From Flavobacteriales bacterium (GTDB lineage Bacteria > Bacteroidota > Bacteroidia > Flavobacteriales_F > PHOS-HE28): a DNA stretch of 64,000 bases. A program made the position numbers and the translations under genes. Location of the stretch: contig JACJZG010000015.1 of NCBI GenBank assembly GCA_020635715.1, forward strand, positions 1-64,000, given 5' to 3'. Below, piece after piece: positions 45,474-53,416 of the stretch. Below the pieces are notes generated by a model that worked only from the letters and a program-made list of their open reading frames with translations, searched no databases and was not told the origin of the DNA. The first letter of the stretch is position 1. The number at the start of each line of letters is the position of its first letter.

Positions 45474-46112
45474 TCAGGGCTGAAGCCGCAGCCGTCCCCA
45501 GGAGCCATCCGCGAAATGCTCGAAGGCGATGCGGTCGTGCAACCGGCTCGCCCTCCCCTGCCAGAACTCGATCCGCTGCGGACGAACGCGGTAGCCGCCC
45601 CAATGCAAGGGACGAGGCACCTCACCATCAGCGAACCGAAGGCGCCAGCGTTCGAACCGTTCCTCGAGCTTCGCCCGATCTTCCACCGATCGGCTCTGAT
45701 CGCTCGACCACGCGGCGATGCGGCTCTCCATCGGGCGCGTACCGTAATACCGGTCGGACTCCTCGGCCGTCACCTGCTCCGCCTTCCCTTCGATGCGCAC
45801 CTGGCGTTCCAGTTGCGGCCAGAAGAAGTTCAAGGCCGCGCGTGGATCACGCTCGAGGTCCATCGCCTTGCGGCTGTTGTAGTTGCTGTAGAACACAAAG
45901 CCATCGGCGCCGAACGAACGAAGCAGCACCACCCGACAGCTGATCGTCGAACTGCCTGCGGTGGCCAACGTCATCGCGTGCGGCTCGGGTACTCCCGCTT
46001 CCTGCGCCTCCTTCATCCAGCGGTCGAACAGTGCGATCGGGTCATCGCCTGCCTGGTCCTCCAACAGGACGGCCTTGTTGTAGTCAATGCGGTGGTGCAG
46101 CGGGTCGGACAT
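45474..46112 (-). CDS. pdxH: Pyridoxamine 5'-phosphate oxidase
   Basis: PdxH oxidises pyridoxine or pyridoxamine 5'-phosphate to PLP with FMN. The 212-residue product shows 'DDPIALFDRWMKEAQEAG', 'RVVLLRSFGADGFVFYSNY', the FMN-binding 'SRKAMDLERDPRAALNFFWP', and the C-terminal signature 'WGGYRVRPQRIEFWQGRASR'. ATG 46112 gives the usual N-terminus; ATG 46148 would add 12 residues. It is divergent from the AlgH gene. Confidence 0.95.
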   Translation of the reverse strand: MSDPLHHRIDYNKAVLLEDQAGDDPIALFDRWMKEAQEAGVPEPHAMTLATAGSSTISCRVVLLRSFGADGFVFYSNYNSRKAMDLERDPRAALNFFWPQLERQVRIEGKAEQVTAEESDRYYGTRPMESRIAAWSSDQSRSVEDRAKLEERFERWRLRFADGEVPRPLHWGGYRVRPQRIEFWQGRASRLHDRIAFEHFADGSWGRLRLQP

Positions 46113-46216
46113 GGGAATGCGTGGTTCGCCGCGAAGGTATCCGTTCATCGCGGCTTACGTACCGCTTGACCGATCATAGGAGGTGCTCTCATCAATGCTT
46201 GCTAAATTCCGGTCCG

Positions 46217-46804
46217 ATGGCGAAGGATCCCCTGGAACTGGACCCCAAGAGCGTGCTCGAGCCGGAGCGCGGTCGCCTGCTGATCAGCGAGCCCTACCTC
46301 CCCGATCCGTACTTCCGACGCACGGTGGTGCTGCTGTGCGACCACAACGCCGAGGGCTCCTTCGGCTTCGTGCTGAACAGGCTCACCGACATGGGGGTGA
46401 ACGATCTGCTGGAGAATCTGCCTCCGCTTGGCGCACCGGTGGGCATCGGCGGGCCGGTGCAGAGCAACAACCTCTACTACATCCACACCCTGGGCGACCG
46501 GCTCACCGGCAGTCAAATGGTGGTGGACGGAGTGTACGTGGGCGGCGACTTCGAACAACTGCGTGACCTGCTGGAGGCGGACCCGCGCCTCACGGAACAT
46601 GTGCGGTTCTTCGTGGGCTACTCTGGCTGGGGTAAGGACCAGCTGGACAAGGAACTGAGCGAACGCTCGTGGCTGGTGGCCACCGGATCCAAACGCCGCA
46701 TCATGGATGTGGGCAACGCCGACCTGTGGGGTGACAGCCTGCGGGACATGGGGCGGTCCTTCGCACCGCTCGCGAATTTCCCCGACGATCCTACGTTGAA
46801 CTGA
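46217..46804 (+). CDS. YqgE/AlgH family protein (UPF0301)
   Basis: The 195-residue cytoplasmic protein carries the family's 'GRLLISEPYLPDPYFRRTVV' opening, 'NAEGSFGFVLNRLTD', 'GGPVQSNNLYYIHTLGD' and 'FVGYSGWGKDQLDKEL' motifs. Its biochemical role is not established; in Pseudomonas a homologue influences alginate expression. ATG 46217 is the natural start. Its last 14 bases overlap the convergent aminotransferase gene. Confidence 0.93.
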   Translation: MAKDPLELDPKSVLEPERGRLLISEPYLPDPYFRRTVVLLCDHNAEGSFGFVLNRLTDMGVNDLLENLPPLGAPVGIGGPVQSNNLYYIHTLGDRLTGSQMVVDGVYVGGDFEQLRDLLEADPRLTEHVRFFVGYSGWGKDQLDKELSERSWLVATGSKRRIMDVGNADLWGDSLRDMGRSFAPLANFPDDPTLN

Positions 46805-47642
46805 CCCGCGTGGCGTTCACCAGGAGCTCGGTGATCACGCCGGAAAGGCGGTGCGCATACCGTTTGGTGCGATAGGCCCCCGCCCACTGCAGCCCCAGCA
46901 CCGCGTTGGTGAAGAAGAGCTCATCCGCAGCGAGCAGGTTCTGCGGGTTCAACGAACATTCGTACACCTTGATGCCGTTGGCGATGGCCAGGTTGATCAC
47001 CTGCGCGCGCATCACACCACCCACACAACCATCGCTCAAGGAGGGCGTGTACAACACACCATTGCTCACGATGAACAGGTTCCCCGAACTGCTCTCGATG
47101 ATGTTGCCGCGGTCGTTCTGCAACATGCAATCATCCAGGCCACGCTGCTCGGCCCAGAGCGAGGCCATCACATAGTACTGGCAGTTCAGCGTCTTGTGGC
47201 GCGAGAGGTCGTTGACCGGCTTGCGCATCTCAGGCCAGATGTCCACATGCAGGCCCTGGCCGTTCAGCGTGAAGGTGGGATCCTCCAACGGATGCAGTTC
47301 GAAGGTGAAACCACCCTCGTGCTCCGCCGGCCGGTAGAACCCCGCGCCTTTCCGGAACAAGGTGAACCGGCAGCGCGCATGGTGATGACCCGTGCGCTGG
47401 ACCAGTTCATTGATGAAGCGCTCGAAGGTGTCCCGGTCCAGGTTGGTGGGAAGCTTGATCCGCAGCAAGGCCGCGCCGGTCGTGAGCCGCGCCCAATGCG
47501 CATCGATGAAACAGGCACGGCCATCCACCACCCGCAGGCTCTCGAACAGCCCATCGCCGTAGTGGAACGCACGGTTGTCCAGGGTGATCACCGGCTGATC
47601 GCCGGGCACCACGTTGCCGTTCAGGTTCACCAGGTCCTTCAT
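46791..47642 (-). CDS. Class IV PLP aminotransferase (aminodeoxychorismate lyase-like)
   Basis: The 283-residue protein has the class IV start 'FHYGDGLFESLRVVDG' (26-41), the probable PLP lysine in 'LSRHKTLNCQYYVMAS' and the 'NIIESSSGNLFIVSNGVLYT' region. Members include 4-amino-4-deoxychorismate lyase (folate), D-amino acid transaminase and branched-chain enzymes. The absence of other folate genes nearby leaves the substrate open; size and motifs are nearest to the lyase group. Its start overlaps the heptose phosphatase stop by four bases, so the two are probably co-transcribed. Confidence 0.88.
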   Translation of the reverse strand: MKDLVNLNGNVVPGDQPVITLDNRAFHYGDGLFESLRVVDGRACFIDAHWARLTTGAALLRIKLPTNLDRDTFERFINELVQRTGHHHARCRFTLFRKGAGFYRPAEHEGGFTFELHPLEDPTFTLNGQGLHVDIWPEMRKPVNDLSRHKTLNCQYYVMASLWAEQRGLDDCMLQNDRGNIIESSSGNLFIVSNGVLYTPSLSDGCVGGVMRAQVINLAIANGIKVYECSLNPQNLLAADELFFTNAVLGLQWAGAYRTKRYAHRLSGVITELLVNATRVSST

Positions 47643-48127
47643 AGCAGGCCGTTGGTGCGCAAGGTATCCATCAACGCGTTGTTCGGCGCCACCAGGATGC
47701 CCCGGGCACCTGCACCGGTGGCCGCATCCACGTCGCGCTGCCGGTCACCGATCATCACCGACGCCCCCAGGTCGATGCCATGCCGCGCTGCAGCCCGCTC
47801 CAGCAACAGGCTTCCCGGTTTCCGGCAAAGGCACCGGCCCTGCTGTGGATGGTGCGGGCAATAGAGGATGTCCGCGACGCTCCCACCACCCTTGCGGAGA
47901 ACGGTGCGCAGGTGCGCGTGCATGGCTTCCACCGCCGCGTGGTCATAGAGTCCCAGGCCGATCCCGCTCTGGTTGGTGATCACCACCACCACCCATCCGG
48001 CCGCGCCCGCAGCGGCAATGGCCTCGGGGGTCCCTGGAAGGATGTCGAAGTCCGCAAGGCGGGTGGTATGCGCACCGAGTTCCCGGTTGATCACCCCATC
48101 GCGGTCCAGAAAGAGCCCCTTCTTCAT
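47639..48127 (-). CDS. gmhB: HAD-IIIA phosphatase, D-glycero-manno-heptose 1,7-bisphosphate 7-phosphatase-like
   Basis: A 162-residue HAD phosphatase. DxDGVI motif at 8-13 ('DRDGVINRE'), 'VVITNQSGIGLGLY' (motif II region), the zinc-binding cluster Cys90-His92-Cys99-Cys101 in 'CPHHPQQGRCLCRKP' and 'MIGDRQRDVDAATGAG'. The zinc cluster is diagnostic for GmhB, which acts in ADP-heptose synthesis for lipopolysaccharide core. Histidinol phosphatases share the fold, but no his genes are near. It lies three bases after the rhomboid gene. Confidence 0.88.
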   Translation of the reverse strand: MKKGLFLDRDGVINRELGAHTTRLADFDILPGTPEAIAAAGAAGWVVVVITNQSGIGLGLYDHAAVEAMHAHLRTVLRKGGGSVADILYCPHHPQQGRCLCRKPGSLLLERAAARHGIDLGASVMIGDRQRDVDAATGAGARGILVAPNNALMDTLRTNGLL

Positions 48128-48130
48128 CGG

Positions 48131-48754
48131 TCAATGGCCAAGCGCACGTTCCAGCATGCCGAAGTGAAGGAGCAGTTCCGGTCGCAAGGCGAAGGTGAAG
48201 AGCACGCCGAACACCGCGCCGTAGAAATGGGCATCATGCGCCACGTTGTCCCCGGCCCGCTTGTCCATCATATAGGAATAGAGCAGGTAGAGCCCACCAA
48301 AGAGCCAGGCCGGTAGATCCTGGATGAAGAAGAGCGTGATGCGGTGGGTGGGCAGCATCACGATCTGCGCGAAGACCACCGCGCTCACCGCACCGCTTGC
48401 GCCGACCGATCGGTAGTTCGGATCGTCGCGGTGCTTAGCCATGCCGGGCAGGGTTGCGAAGACCGCTCCACCCAGGTAAAGCAACGCATAGGCCAGCCCC
48501 CCCCCCAAGGGCGTGATCAAGGGCAGCAGCCTTTCCACCCCGTTGCCAAAGGACCAGAGGACGAACATGTTCACCACGAGGTGCATGGTATCGGCATGAA
48601 TGAACGCATGCGTGATGAGCCGGTACCACTGGCCGCGATGTTGCACCGCGTAAGGTTGAAAGAGCAGCCGGTCCTGCACGTTACGGTCCTGGAACGCCGC
48701 CAGGGACACCAGCACGGTGATGACGAGAACGGCCAGGTTGACGGAGATCTCCAC
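48131..48754 (-). CDS. Rhomboid family intramembrane serine protease
   Basis: A 207-residue protein with six hydrophobic segments and the rhomboid catalytic pair: the nucleophilic Ser in 'YRSVGASGAVSAVV' (about residue 120) and the His in 'NVAHDAHFYGAVFG' (about 183). The 'HADTMHLVVNMFVLWSFG' segment is the conserved N-terminal loop/helix. No ATG fits; GTG 48754 is the best start. A TACTTTCG box (48762-48769, minus) lies seven bases before it, which would make the message nearly leaderless. The frame upstream overlaps the DUF4440 gene and was not used. Confidence 0.88.
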   Translation of the reverse strand: MEISVNLAVLVITVLVSLAAFQDRNVQDRLLFQPYAVQHRGQWYRLITHAFIHADTMHLVVNMFVLWSFGNGVERLLPLITPLGGGLAYALLYLGGAVFATLPGMAKHRDDPNYRSVGASGAVSAVVFAQIVMLPTHRITLFFIQDLPAWLFGGLYLLYSYMMDKRAGDNVAHDAHFYGAVFGVLFTFALRPELLLHFGMLERALGH

Positions 48755-48761
48755 TTCGGAG

Positions 48762-48769
48762 CGAAAGTA
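48762..48769 (-). promoter_or_regulatory. TAnnTTTG-like box before the rhomboid gene
   Basis: TACTTTCG, one base from consensus, seven bases upstream of the proposed GTG start and downstream of the DUF4440 stop. Confidence 0.4.
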
Positions 48770-48788
48770 ACCGACGATGGGCCGCGCG

Positions 48789-49232
48789 CTAGTAACTGTG
48801 GTCCCGGATGATGCGCCAGCCTGCCTCGTCCTTCTCCCAGAGCAGTGAGAAGCCACCGCCCAGGGTGTCCGCGGTGCGCACCAGTTCCCACAGGCCGGTG
48901 ACCCATGCATGGCGGTCACCTGCGGGAAGGACCTCCTGTATCGTGAAGCGCAGATCGCCCATCGCGGCGCGATCGGGATAACGCTGCTCATAGTTCCGTG
49001 TCACCGCTTCGCGGCCGCAGGTCATCCCCCTCCGCCCGATGAAACACACCGATCCATCGTACCCGGCCATGAACCCGGTCAGGTCTCCCTGGTCCCACGC
49101 CCGCTCCTGGTCGGCCATCACCTGCCTGATCGCGGCTTCATCCGCCACGGGGTCGGCCCCGGATCCGCATCCACACCAAGGAAGTACAGCGAGCAGCAAC
49201 GCCCATGGCAAGGCCACCAACGAAGCCCTCAT
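48789..49232 (-). CDS. Exported DUF4440 / SnoaL-like protein
   Basis: The 147-residue product has a hydrophobic N-terminus with cysteines in 'AVLPWCGCGSG', consistent with a lipoprotein signal peptide, followed by an NTF2-like DUF4440 domain: 'DEAAIRQVMADQERAWDQGD', 'YDGSVCFIGRRGM', 'VTGLWELVRTADTLGGGFSL' and a final 'DEAGWRIIRDHSY'. The cone-shaped fold usually binds small hydrophobic ligands or acts as an isomerase, but no function is known. Its ATG overlaps the stop of the small gene upstream. Confidence 0.85.
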   Translation of the reverse strand: MRASLVALPWALLLAVLPWCGCGSGADPVADEAAIRQVMADQERAWDQGDLTGFMAGYDGSVCFIGRRGMTCGREAVTRNYEQRYPDRAAMGDLRFTIQEVLPAGDRHAWVTGLWELVRTADTLGGGFSLLWEKDEAGWRIIRDHSY

Positions 49233-49435
49233 GACTGTTCGTCACGCAGGAAAGGCCAGCTCTGCGCGGGGCTCAGCTCATCGTAATTGAGCTCGCCCGC
49301 GCCATCGGACCATTGCATCTGCACCGTGTCCGACTTCCGTCCCTTGGGCACACGCTTGGGCACGACCAACTCACCAGAACGCCTGGTAGGACGAGCCGTG
49401 GTGTGGGTGCGTGGGTGATGTGCGGTACGGGCCAT
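49229..49435 (-). CDS. Small hypothetical protein coupled to the DUF4440 gene
   Basis: A 68-residue basic-to-acidic protein (N-terminus rich in Arg/His/Thr, C-terminus 'ELNYDELSPAQSWPFLRDEQ'). I do not recognise it. It is supported by a four-base overlap with the DUF4440 start and a proper ATG at 49435. It could still be an over-prediction. Confidence 0.5.
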   Translation of the reverse strand: MARTAHHPRTHTTARPTRRSGELVVPKRVPKGRKSDTVQMQWSDGAGELNYDELSPAQSWPFLRDEQS

Positions 49436-49551
49436 GCACCGAATGTAGGCTGCGCGCGCCATGATACCAAGTACTCTGCCCAAGTTCCGCCATCCGCCCC
49501 GTTAGGACCGACAGGTGGACGACGGAGCCCGACGAAAACAACAGGAGCAAC

Positions 49552-49583
49552 AAAAAAGGCCATCCGCCTTTCGGGGATGGCCT
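49552..49583 (-). terminator. Rho-independent terminator after tRNA-Met
   Basis: On the minus strand the stem AGGCCATCC / GGATGGCCT with an interior loop is followed by six T's, a few bases after the tRNA 3' end. Confidence 0.88.
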
Positions 49584-49587
49584 CCTG

Positions 49588-49661
49588 TAGCGCGGGGGAG
49601 ACTTGAACTCCCGACCTCAGGATTATGAATCATGCGCTCTAACCAGCTGAGCTACCGCGCC
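49588..49661 (-). tRNA. tRNA-Met (anticodon CAT)
   Basis: A 74-base cloverleaf: acceptor GGCGCGG/CCGCGCT (G-U at position 1-72), D-arm GCTC/GAGC, anticodon stem CATGA/TCCTG around TTCATAA, and T-arm GGGAG/CTCCC. The anticodon stem has one T-C mismatch in its middle. The overall sequence is that of elongator tRNA-Met; an isoleucine (lysidine-modified) tRNA is less likely but shares the anticodon. Confidence 0.9.
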
Positions 49662-49884
49662 ATACACCCATTGTTAGCGCCAATGGGGCGGCAAATATAG
49701 CGATCCAACGGACGTCCGGATAGCGCGAACAACGGCCTTTCTCATGGAGCGTACATGACCCGCTGCACTTTGGACCGGACAGGTCTGGCCGGTCATCACC
49801 GCGCGTGACCACCCGCACTGGCCGTGTTTGGTGGGGGAAGGCTTTTGGCTACCTTGGCCCACAGCACTTTGTACGCGCCGCGCC

Positions 49885-50757
49885 ATGGCCAAGAAGAAAC
49901 CCACCGCCCGGAATTCCGGTAAGTCGGCTGCCAAGTCGGCCAGCAAGGCCAAGCCTGCCCCCTTGAAGAAGTCGAGCGCTGCGAAAGCGTCCAGCAAGAA
50001 GGTCGCCGCCGTGAAGAAGGCCGCCACGAAGAAGAAGACCGCGACGAAAAGCACGGTGAAGAAGGCCCCGGCCCGGGGTGCCGCCAAGACTGCATCGAAA
50101 AAAGCGGCTGCACCCAAAAAGGTGGTCGCGAAGAAGCCGACTGCGGTGAAGAAGTTGGCTGCCAAGCCGGCGAAGAAAGTGGCCGCTCCGCCGGTGAAGC
50201 CAGCCCGGCAGTCACCGCCCGCCGAACGGACCCAGAAAGTCGCGCCGAAAGTTGCGGAACCAAGGCCGGGCAAGGTCGTTCCCCCCGCGAAGCCCGCACC
50301 TGCCCCACCGGCACCGAAGGCAGCGCCAAAGCCCGCAGCAGCGGCCCGACCCACCGCGCCTCCAGCGAAGAAACGCCCGATGAAGGAACGTGTGGTGATG
50401 GAGTTCTACCTGAACAGCAGCCCACATGCCCTGTACGAATTGTTGAGCACACCCAGCGGTTTCAGCGAGTGGTATTGCCAGGATGTGGACGTACGGGGCG
50501 ACCAGTACACCTTCCTATGGGATGGCGAGCAGGAGGAGACCACCCTCATCGGCAGGAAGCTCGGCGAGGTGATCCGTTTCCGCAGGAACGATGACGAGGA
50601 TCCGGAAGCCTTCTTCGAGTTCCGGGTGCGCATCGATGCCATGACCAATGATGTGTGTCTGGTGGTGACCGATCATGCCTGGCCCGACGAGGTCGAGGAG
50701 ACCCGCAACCTGTGGACCTCGCAGATCGAAACGCTGGGCCGGGTGCTTGGTGCCTGA
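49885..50757 (+). CDS. START-like domain protein with histone H1-like N-terminal extension
   Basis: The 290-residue protein has two parts. Residues 1 to about 165 are rich in Lys, Ala, Ser and Pro (AAKSA, KKAATKKKTATKS, PAPKAAPKPAAA patterns) like bacterial histone H1 homologues. Residues about 167-290 form a START-like (SRPBCC) domain: 'ERVVMEFYLNSSPHALYELL', 'GFSEWYCQDVDVRGDQYTFLW', 'RNDDEDPEAFFEFRVRIDAM' and a final helix 'LWTSQIETLGRVLGA'. Bacteroidota START-like proteins I recall are only about 130 residues, so the N-terminal tail is an addition. ATG 49885 starts the basic tail; an ATG just before the START domain is not in a convincing position. Function unknown; nucleic-acid binding is inferred. 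Confidence 0.85.
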   Translation: MAKKKPTARNSGKSAAKSASKAKPAPLKKSSAAKASSKKVAAVKKAATKKKTATKSTVKKAPARGAAKTASKKAAAPKKVVAKKPTAVKKLAAKPAKKVAAPPVKPARQSPPAERTQKVAPKVAEPRPGKVVPPAKPAPAPPAPKAAPKPAAAARPTAPPAKKRPMKERVVMEFYLNSSPHALYELLSTPSGFSEWYCQDVDVRGDQYTFLWDGEQEETTLIGRKLGEVIRFRRNDDEDPEAFFEFRVRIDAMTNDVCLVVTDHAWPDEVEETRNLWTSQIETLGRVLGA

Positions 50758-50796
50758 CCGGCATACCACGAACGGCCGGGAGCCGTTGACCCCGTG

Positions 50797-52236
50797 ATGA
50801 GACGATTGCACCGGATGATCGTGAAGGCCTTTATCGGGCCCTTCGCCATCTCGTTCATGATCGTGGTCTTCATCCTGGTGATGCAATTCCTGTGGAAGTA
50901 CGTGGACGACCTCATGGGCAAAGGCCTCGAATGGTACGTCCTGCTCGAATTGATGACCTACGCCACCGCCAGCTTCGTGCCACTGGCGCTGCCCCTGGCC
51001 ATCCTACTGGCGAGCATCATGACGCTCGGTGGCCTGGGCGAGAACAGTGAACTGGTGCCCATGCGCTCGGCGGGAATGGGCCTCCTGCGCATCCTGTTCC
51101 CACTGGTGGTCTTCGTTTCGGTCCTGTCCGCCGGCTCCTACTTCTTCAGTAACAACATCCTGCCGGTGGCGAACCTGCGCTTCCACTCCCTGCTCTGGGA
51201 CGTCACCCGCAAGAAGCCGGCGCTGAACCTTCAACCCGGCATCTTCTACAACGGCATCGACGGATTCAGCATCAGGGCCATGCAGAAGGACCCTGACGGA
51301 ACACTGCACGATGTGCTCATCTACGACCATCGAACGCCCTTCCAGGGGAACCGTACCGTGGTGCGCGCCAGGAAGGGGACCATGCAGCGCAGCACGGCCG
51401 GCGACTTCCTCCTCCTGATCCTGGAGGACGGGCATTTCTACGACGAGCGCTCACCGGCGAAGGACCGCGGGAAGTATCCGCTCACGCGCGGCACGTTCAA
51501 GGTGGATGAGATCCGGCTGGACCTGACCGGGCTTGGACTGGACCGCACCGATGAGGAACTGTTCAAGGACCATTACAAGATGCTCTCCTCGGCACAACTT
51601 CAACTCGGCCGGGACAGTTTGTTGCGCCAGTTCGATGAACGCACCAGGGAACAGCGGGATCACCTGGCCAACACCTTCGCCGTGATCCGGAAGAACGCAA
51701 CGCAGCAGGGCCTCGTGAAGATCGACAGCCTGCAGCAGGACACCGCGGGTCCCACCACCGAGCAACTGCGCAACAGCTACGAAGCGGCCATGAACATGGT
51801 GCGCAGCAACCTCAGCTTCCTGGACCAGACCGCGAACGAACGACGCAGCCGCGAGGAGCAGATCGCCCGCTTCGGCATCGAGTGGCATCGGAAGCGCATG
51901 CTCGCCCTGGCCTGCCTCATCTTCTTCTTCATCGGGGCGCCGCTCGGGGCCATCATCCGGAAGGGCGGCATGGGCCTGCCCGTCGTCGCGGCCATCCTCT
52001 TCTTCCTCGTGTTCCACATCATCTCCTTCTCCACCGAGAAGCTGGTGGTGGCGGGCGAAGTGCAGCCTTGGCCGGGCATGTGGGTAAGCACCCTGGTTCT
52101 GATCCCGATCGGCGCCTTCCTCACCTGGAAGGCCAGCGCCGACAGCCCGCTCTTCGACCGCGATGCGTATTATCGCGGCTGGGAACGGATTCGCGCCCTG
52201 TTGCGCCCCCGGAATGCGCATCCTCCAGCTCTGTAA
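50797..52236 (+). CDS. LptF/LptG (YjgP/YjgQ) family permease
   Basis: The 479-residue protein has the two-part layout of the family: three N-terminal membrane helices ('AFIGPFAISFMIVVFILVMQ', 'LPLAILLASIMTLGG'), a large periplasmic beta domain in the middle and three C-terminal helices ('LACLIFFFIGAPLGAIIRK', 'AILFFLVFHIISF', 'STLVLIPIGAFLTW'). LptF and LptG form the membrane part of the ABC exporter that moves lipopolysaccharide to the outer membrane. Only one such gene is seen here. GTG 50794 is an alternative start. The gene's end overlaps the first glycosyltransferase. Confidence 0.92.
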   Translation: MRRLHRMIVKAFIGPFAISFMIVVFILVMQFLWKYVDDLMGKGLEWYVLLELMTYATASFVPLALPLAILLASIMTLGGLGENSELVPMRSAGMGLLRILFPLVVFVSVLSAGSYFFSNNILPVANLRFHSLLWDVTRKKPALNLQPGIFYNGIDGFSIRAMQKDPDGTLHDVLIYDHRTPFQGNRTVVRARKGTMQRSTAGDFLLLILEDGHFYDERSPAKDRGKYPLTRGTFKVDEIRLDLTGLGLDRTDEELFKDHYKMLSSAQLQLGRDSLLRQFDERTREQRDHLANTFAVIRKNATQQGLVKIDSLQQDTAGPTTEQLRNSYEAAMNMVRSNLSFLDQTANERRSREEQIARFGIEWHRKRMLALACLIFFFIGAPLGAIIRKGGMGLPVVAAILFFLVFHIISFSTEKLVVAGEVQPWPGMWVSTLVLIPIGAFLTWKASADSPLFDRDAYYRGWERIRALLRPRNAHPPAL

Positions 52237-53416
52237 TAAGCCGCCCTACCCTCCGATCGACGGAGGCAGCAAGGCCATGCACAACCTCACGCGCGGGCTG
52301 CTCAAGAGCGGCCACGAGGTGAAGGTGCTGTGCATCAGCACGCCGAAGCAGCCCCTGGAGCTGAACGACATCCACCGGAATACCGCCGCGCCACCCGGAT
52401 CGAGGGCGTGTTCGTGGACACCAGCGTGAACGTGGTGGATGCCTTCACCGATCTGCTCACGGCAGACAATTACAACATCAGCCGCTTCTTCTCACCGGAT
52501 ATGGACATCCGGCTCATCCGCCTGCTGAGCGAGGAGCAGTTCGATATCGTGCAGCTCGAGAGCCTGTTCATGACGCCCTACATCGCCACCATCAGGCGCT
52601 ATTCCAAGGCGAAGGTGGTGCTGCGATCGCACAACCTGGAGTACGTGATCCAGGACCGAATCGCCAGCGGCGAGCGCAACTTCCTGAAGCGTCCCTACAG
52701 GAAGTTCCTGGCGAAGCAGCTGCAGACCTACGAGATGGCGGTACTCGACCGCGTTGATGCCGTGGCCGCGATCAGCCCATCCGATGCGGAACACTTCGCC
52801 GCACACGGCACACGCACCCCGATCGCCACGATCCCCTTCGCCGTGGAGCCCTCGGAATACGTGGTGGAGGAACCCAAAAGACCAAGCCGGGTGACCTTCC
52901 CACCTGGGCAGCATGGACTGGCTGCCGAACGAGGAAGGCATCCGCTGGCTGCTGAGCGAGGTCTGGCCCAAGGTCCTGCTGCAGCGACCCGATGCCAGAT
53001 TGGACCTTGCCGGGAACAAGATGCCGGCCGATCTGCTGAAGGCGGAGATCGCGGGCGTGACCATCCGCGGCCGGGTGAAGAGCGCCCAGAACTTCATGCG
53101 CGACCGGCAGGTGATGGTGGTTCCCCTGTTCTCGGCAGGTGGCATGCGAGTGAAGATCATCGAAGGCATGGCGCTGGGCAAACCGGTGATCTCCACCCCG
53201 ATCGGCGCTGAAGGCATTGACCACACCGAGGGGCTGAACATCCTCATAGCGCGCAACGCGAACGAATTCGCCCAGCACATCATCTCGCTGGACGAGGCGC
53301 CGGACTACATGCGCATGATCGGTTCGGAGGCGCGCAAACTGATCGAGACGACCTACGCGGATGCGCGCATCGTCAAGGACCTCGTGGAACTGTACGAACG
53401 ATTGCGCAAGGCATGA
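52214..53416 (+). pseudogene. Glycosyltransferase family 4, frameshifted (two indels)
   Basis: Joined fragments give a normal-length family 4 glycosyltransferase: N-terminal 'LQLCNKPPYPPIDGGSKAMH', then 'FDIVQLESLFMTPYIATIRR', 'LRSHNLEYVIQDRI', and the C-terminal donor-binding part 'VVPLFSAGGMRVKIIEGMAL' with 'GKPVISTPIGAEGI'. Reading passes from frame 2 to 1 near 52391 (one base missing) and back to frame 2 near 52900 (one extra C in a CCC run). Outside these points all codons look under normal constraint. It probably acts in lipopolysaccharide or exopolysaccharide synthesis. True decay or assembly error cannot be told apart from sequence alone. Confidence 0.8.
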
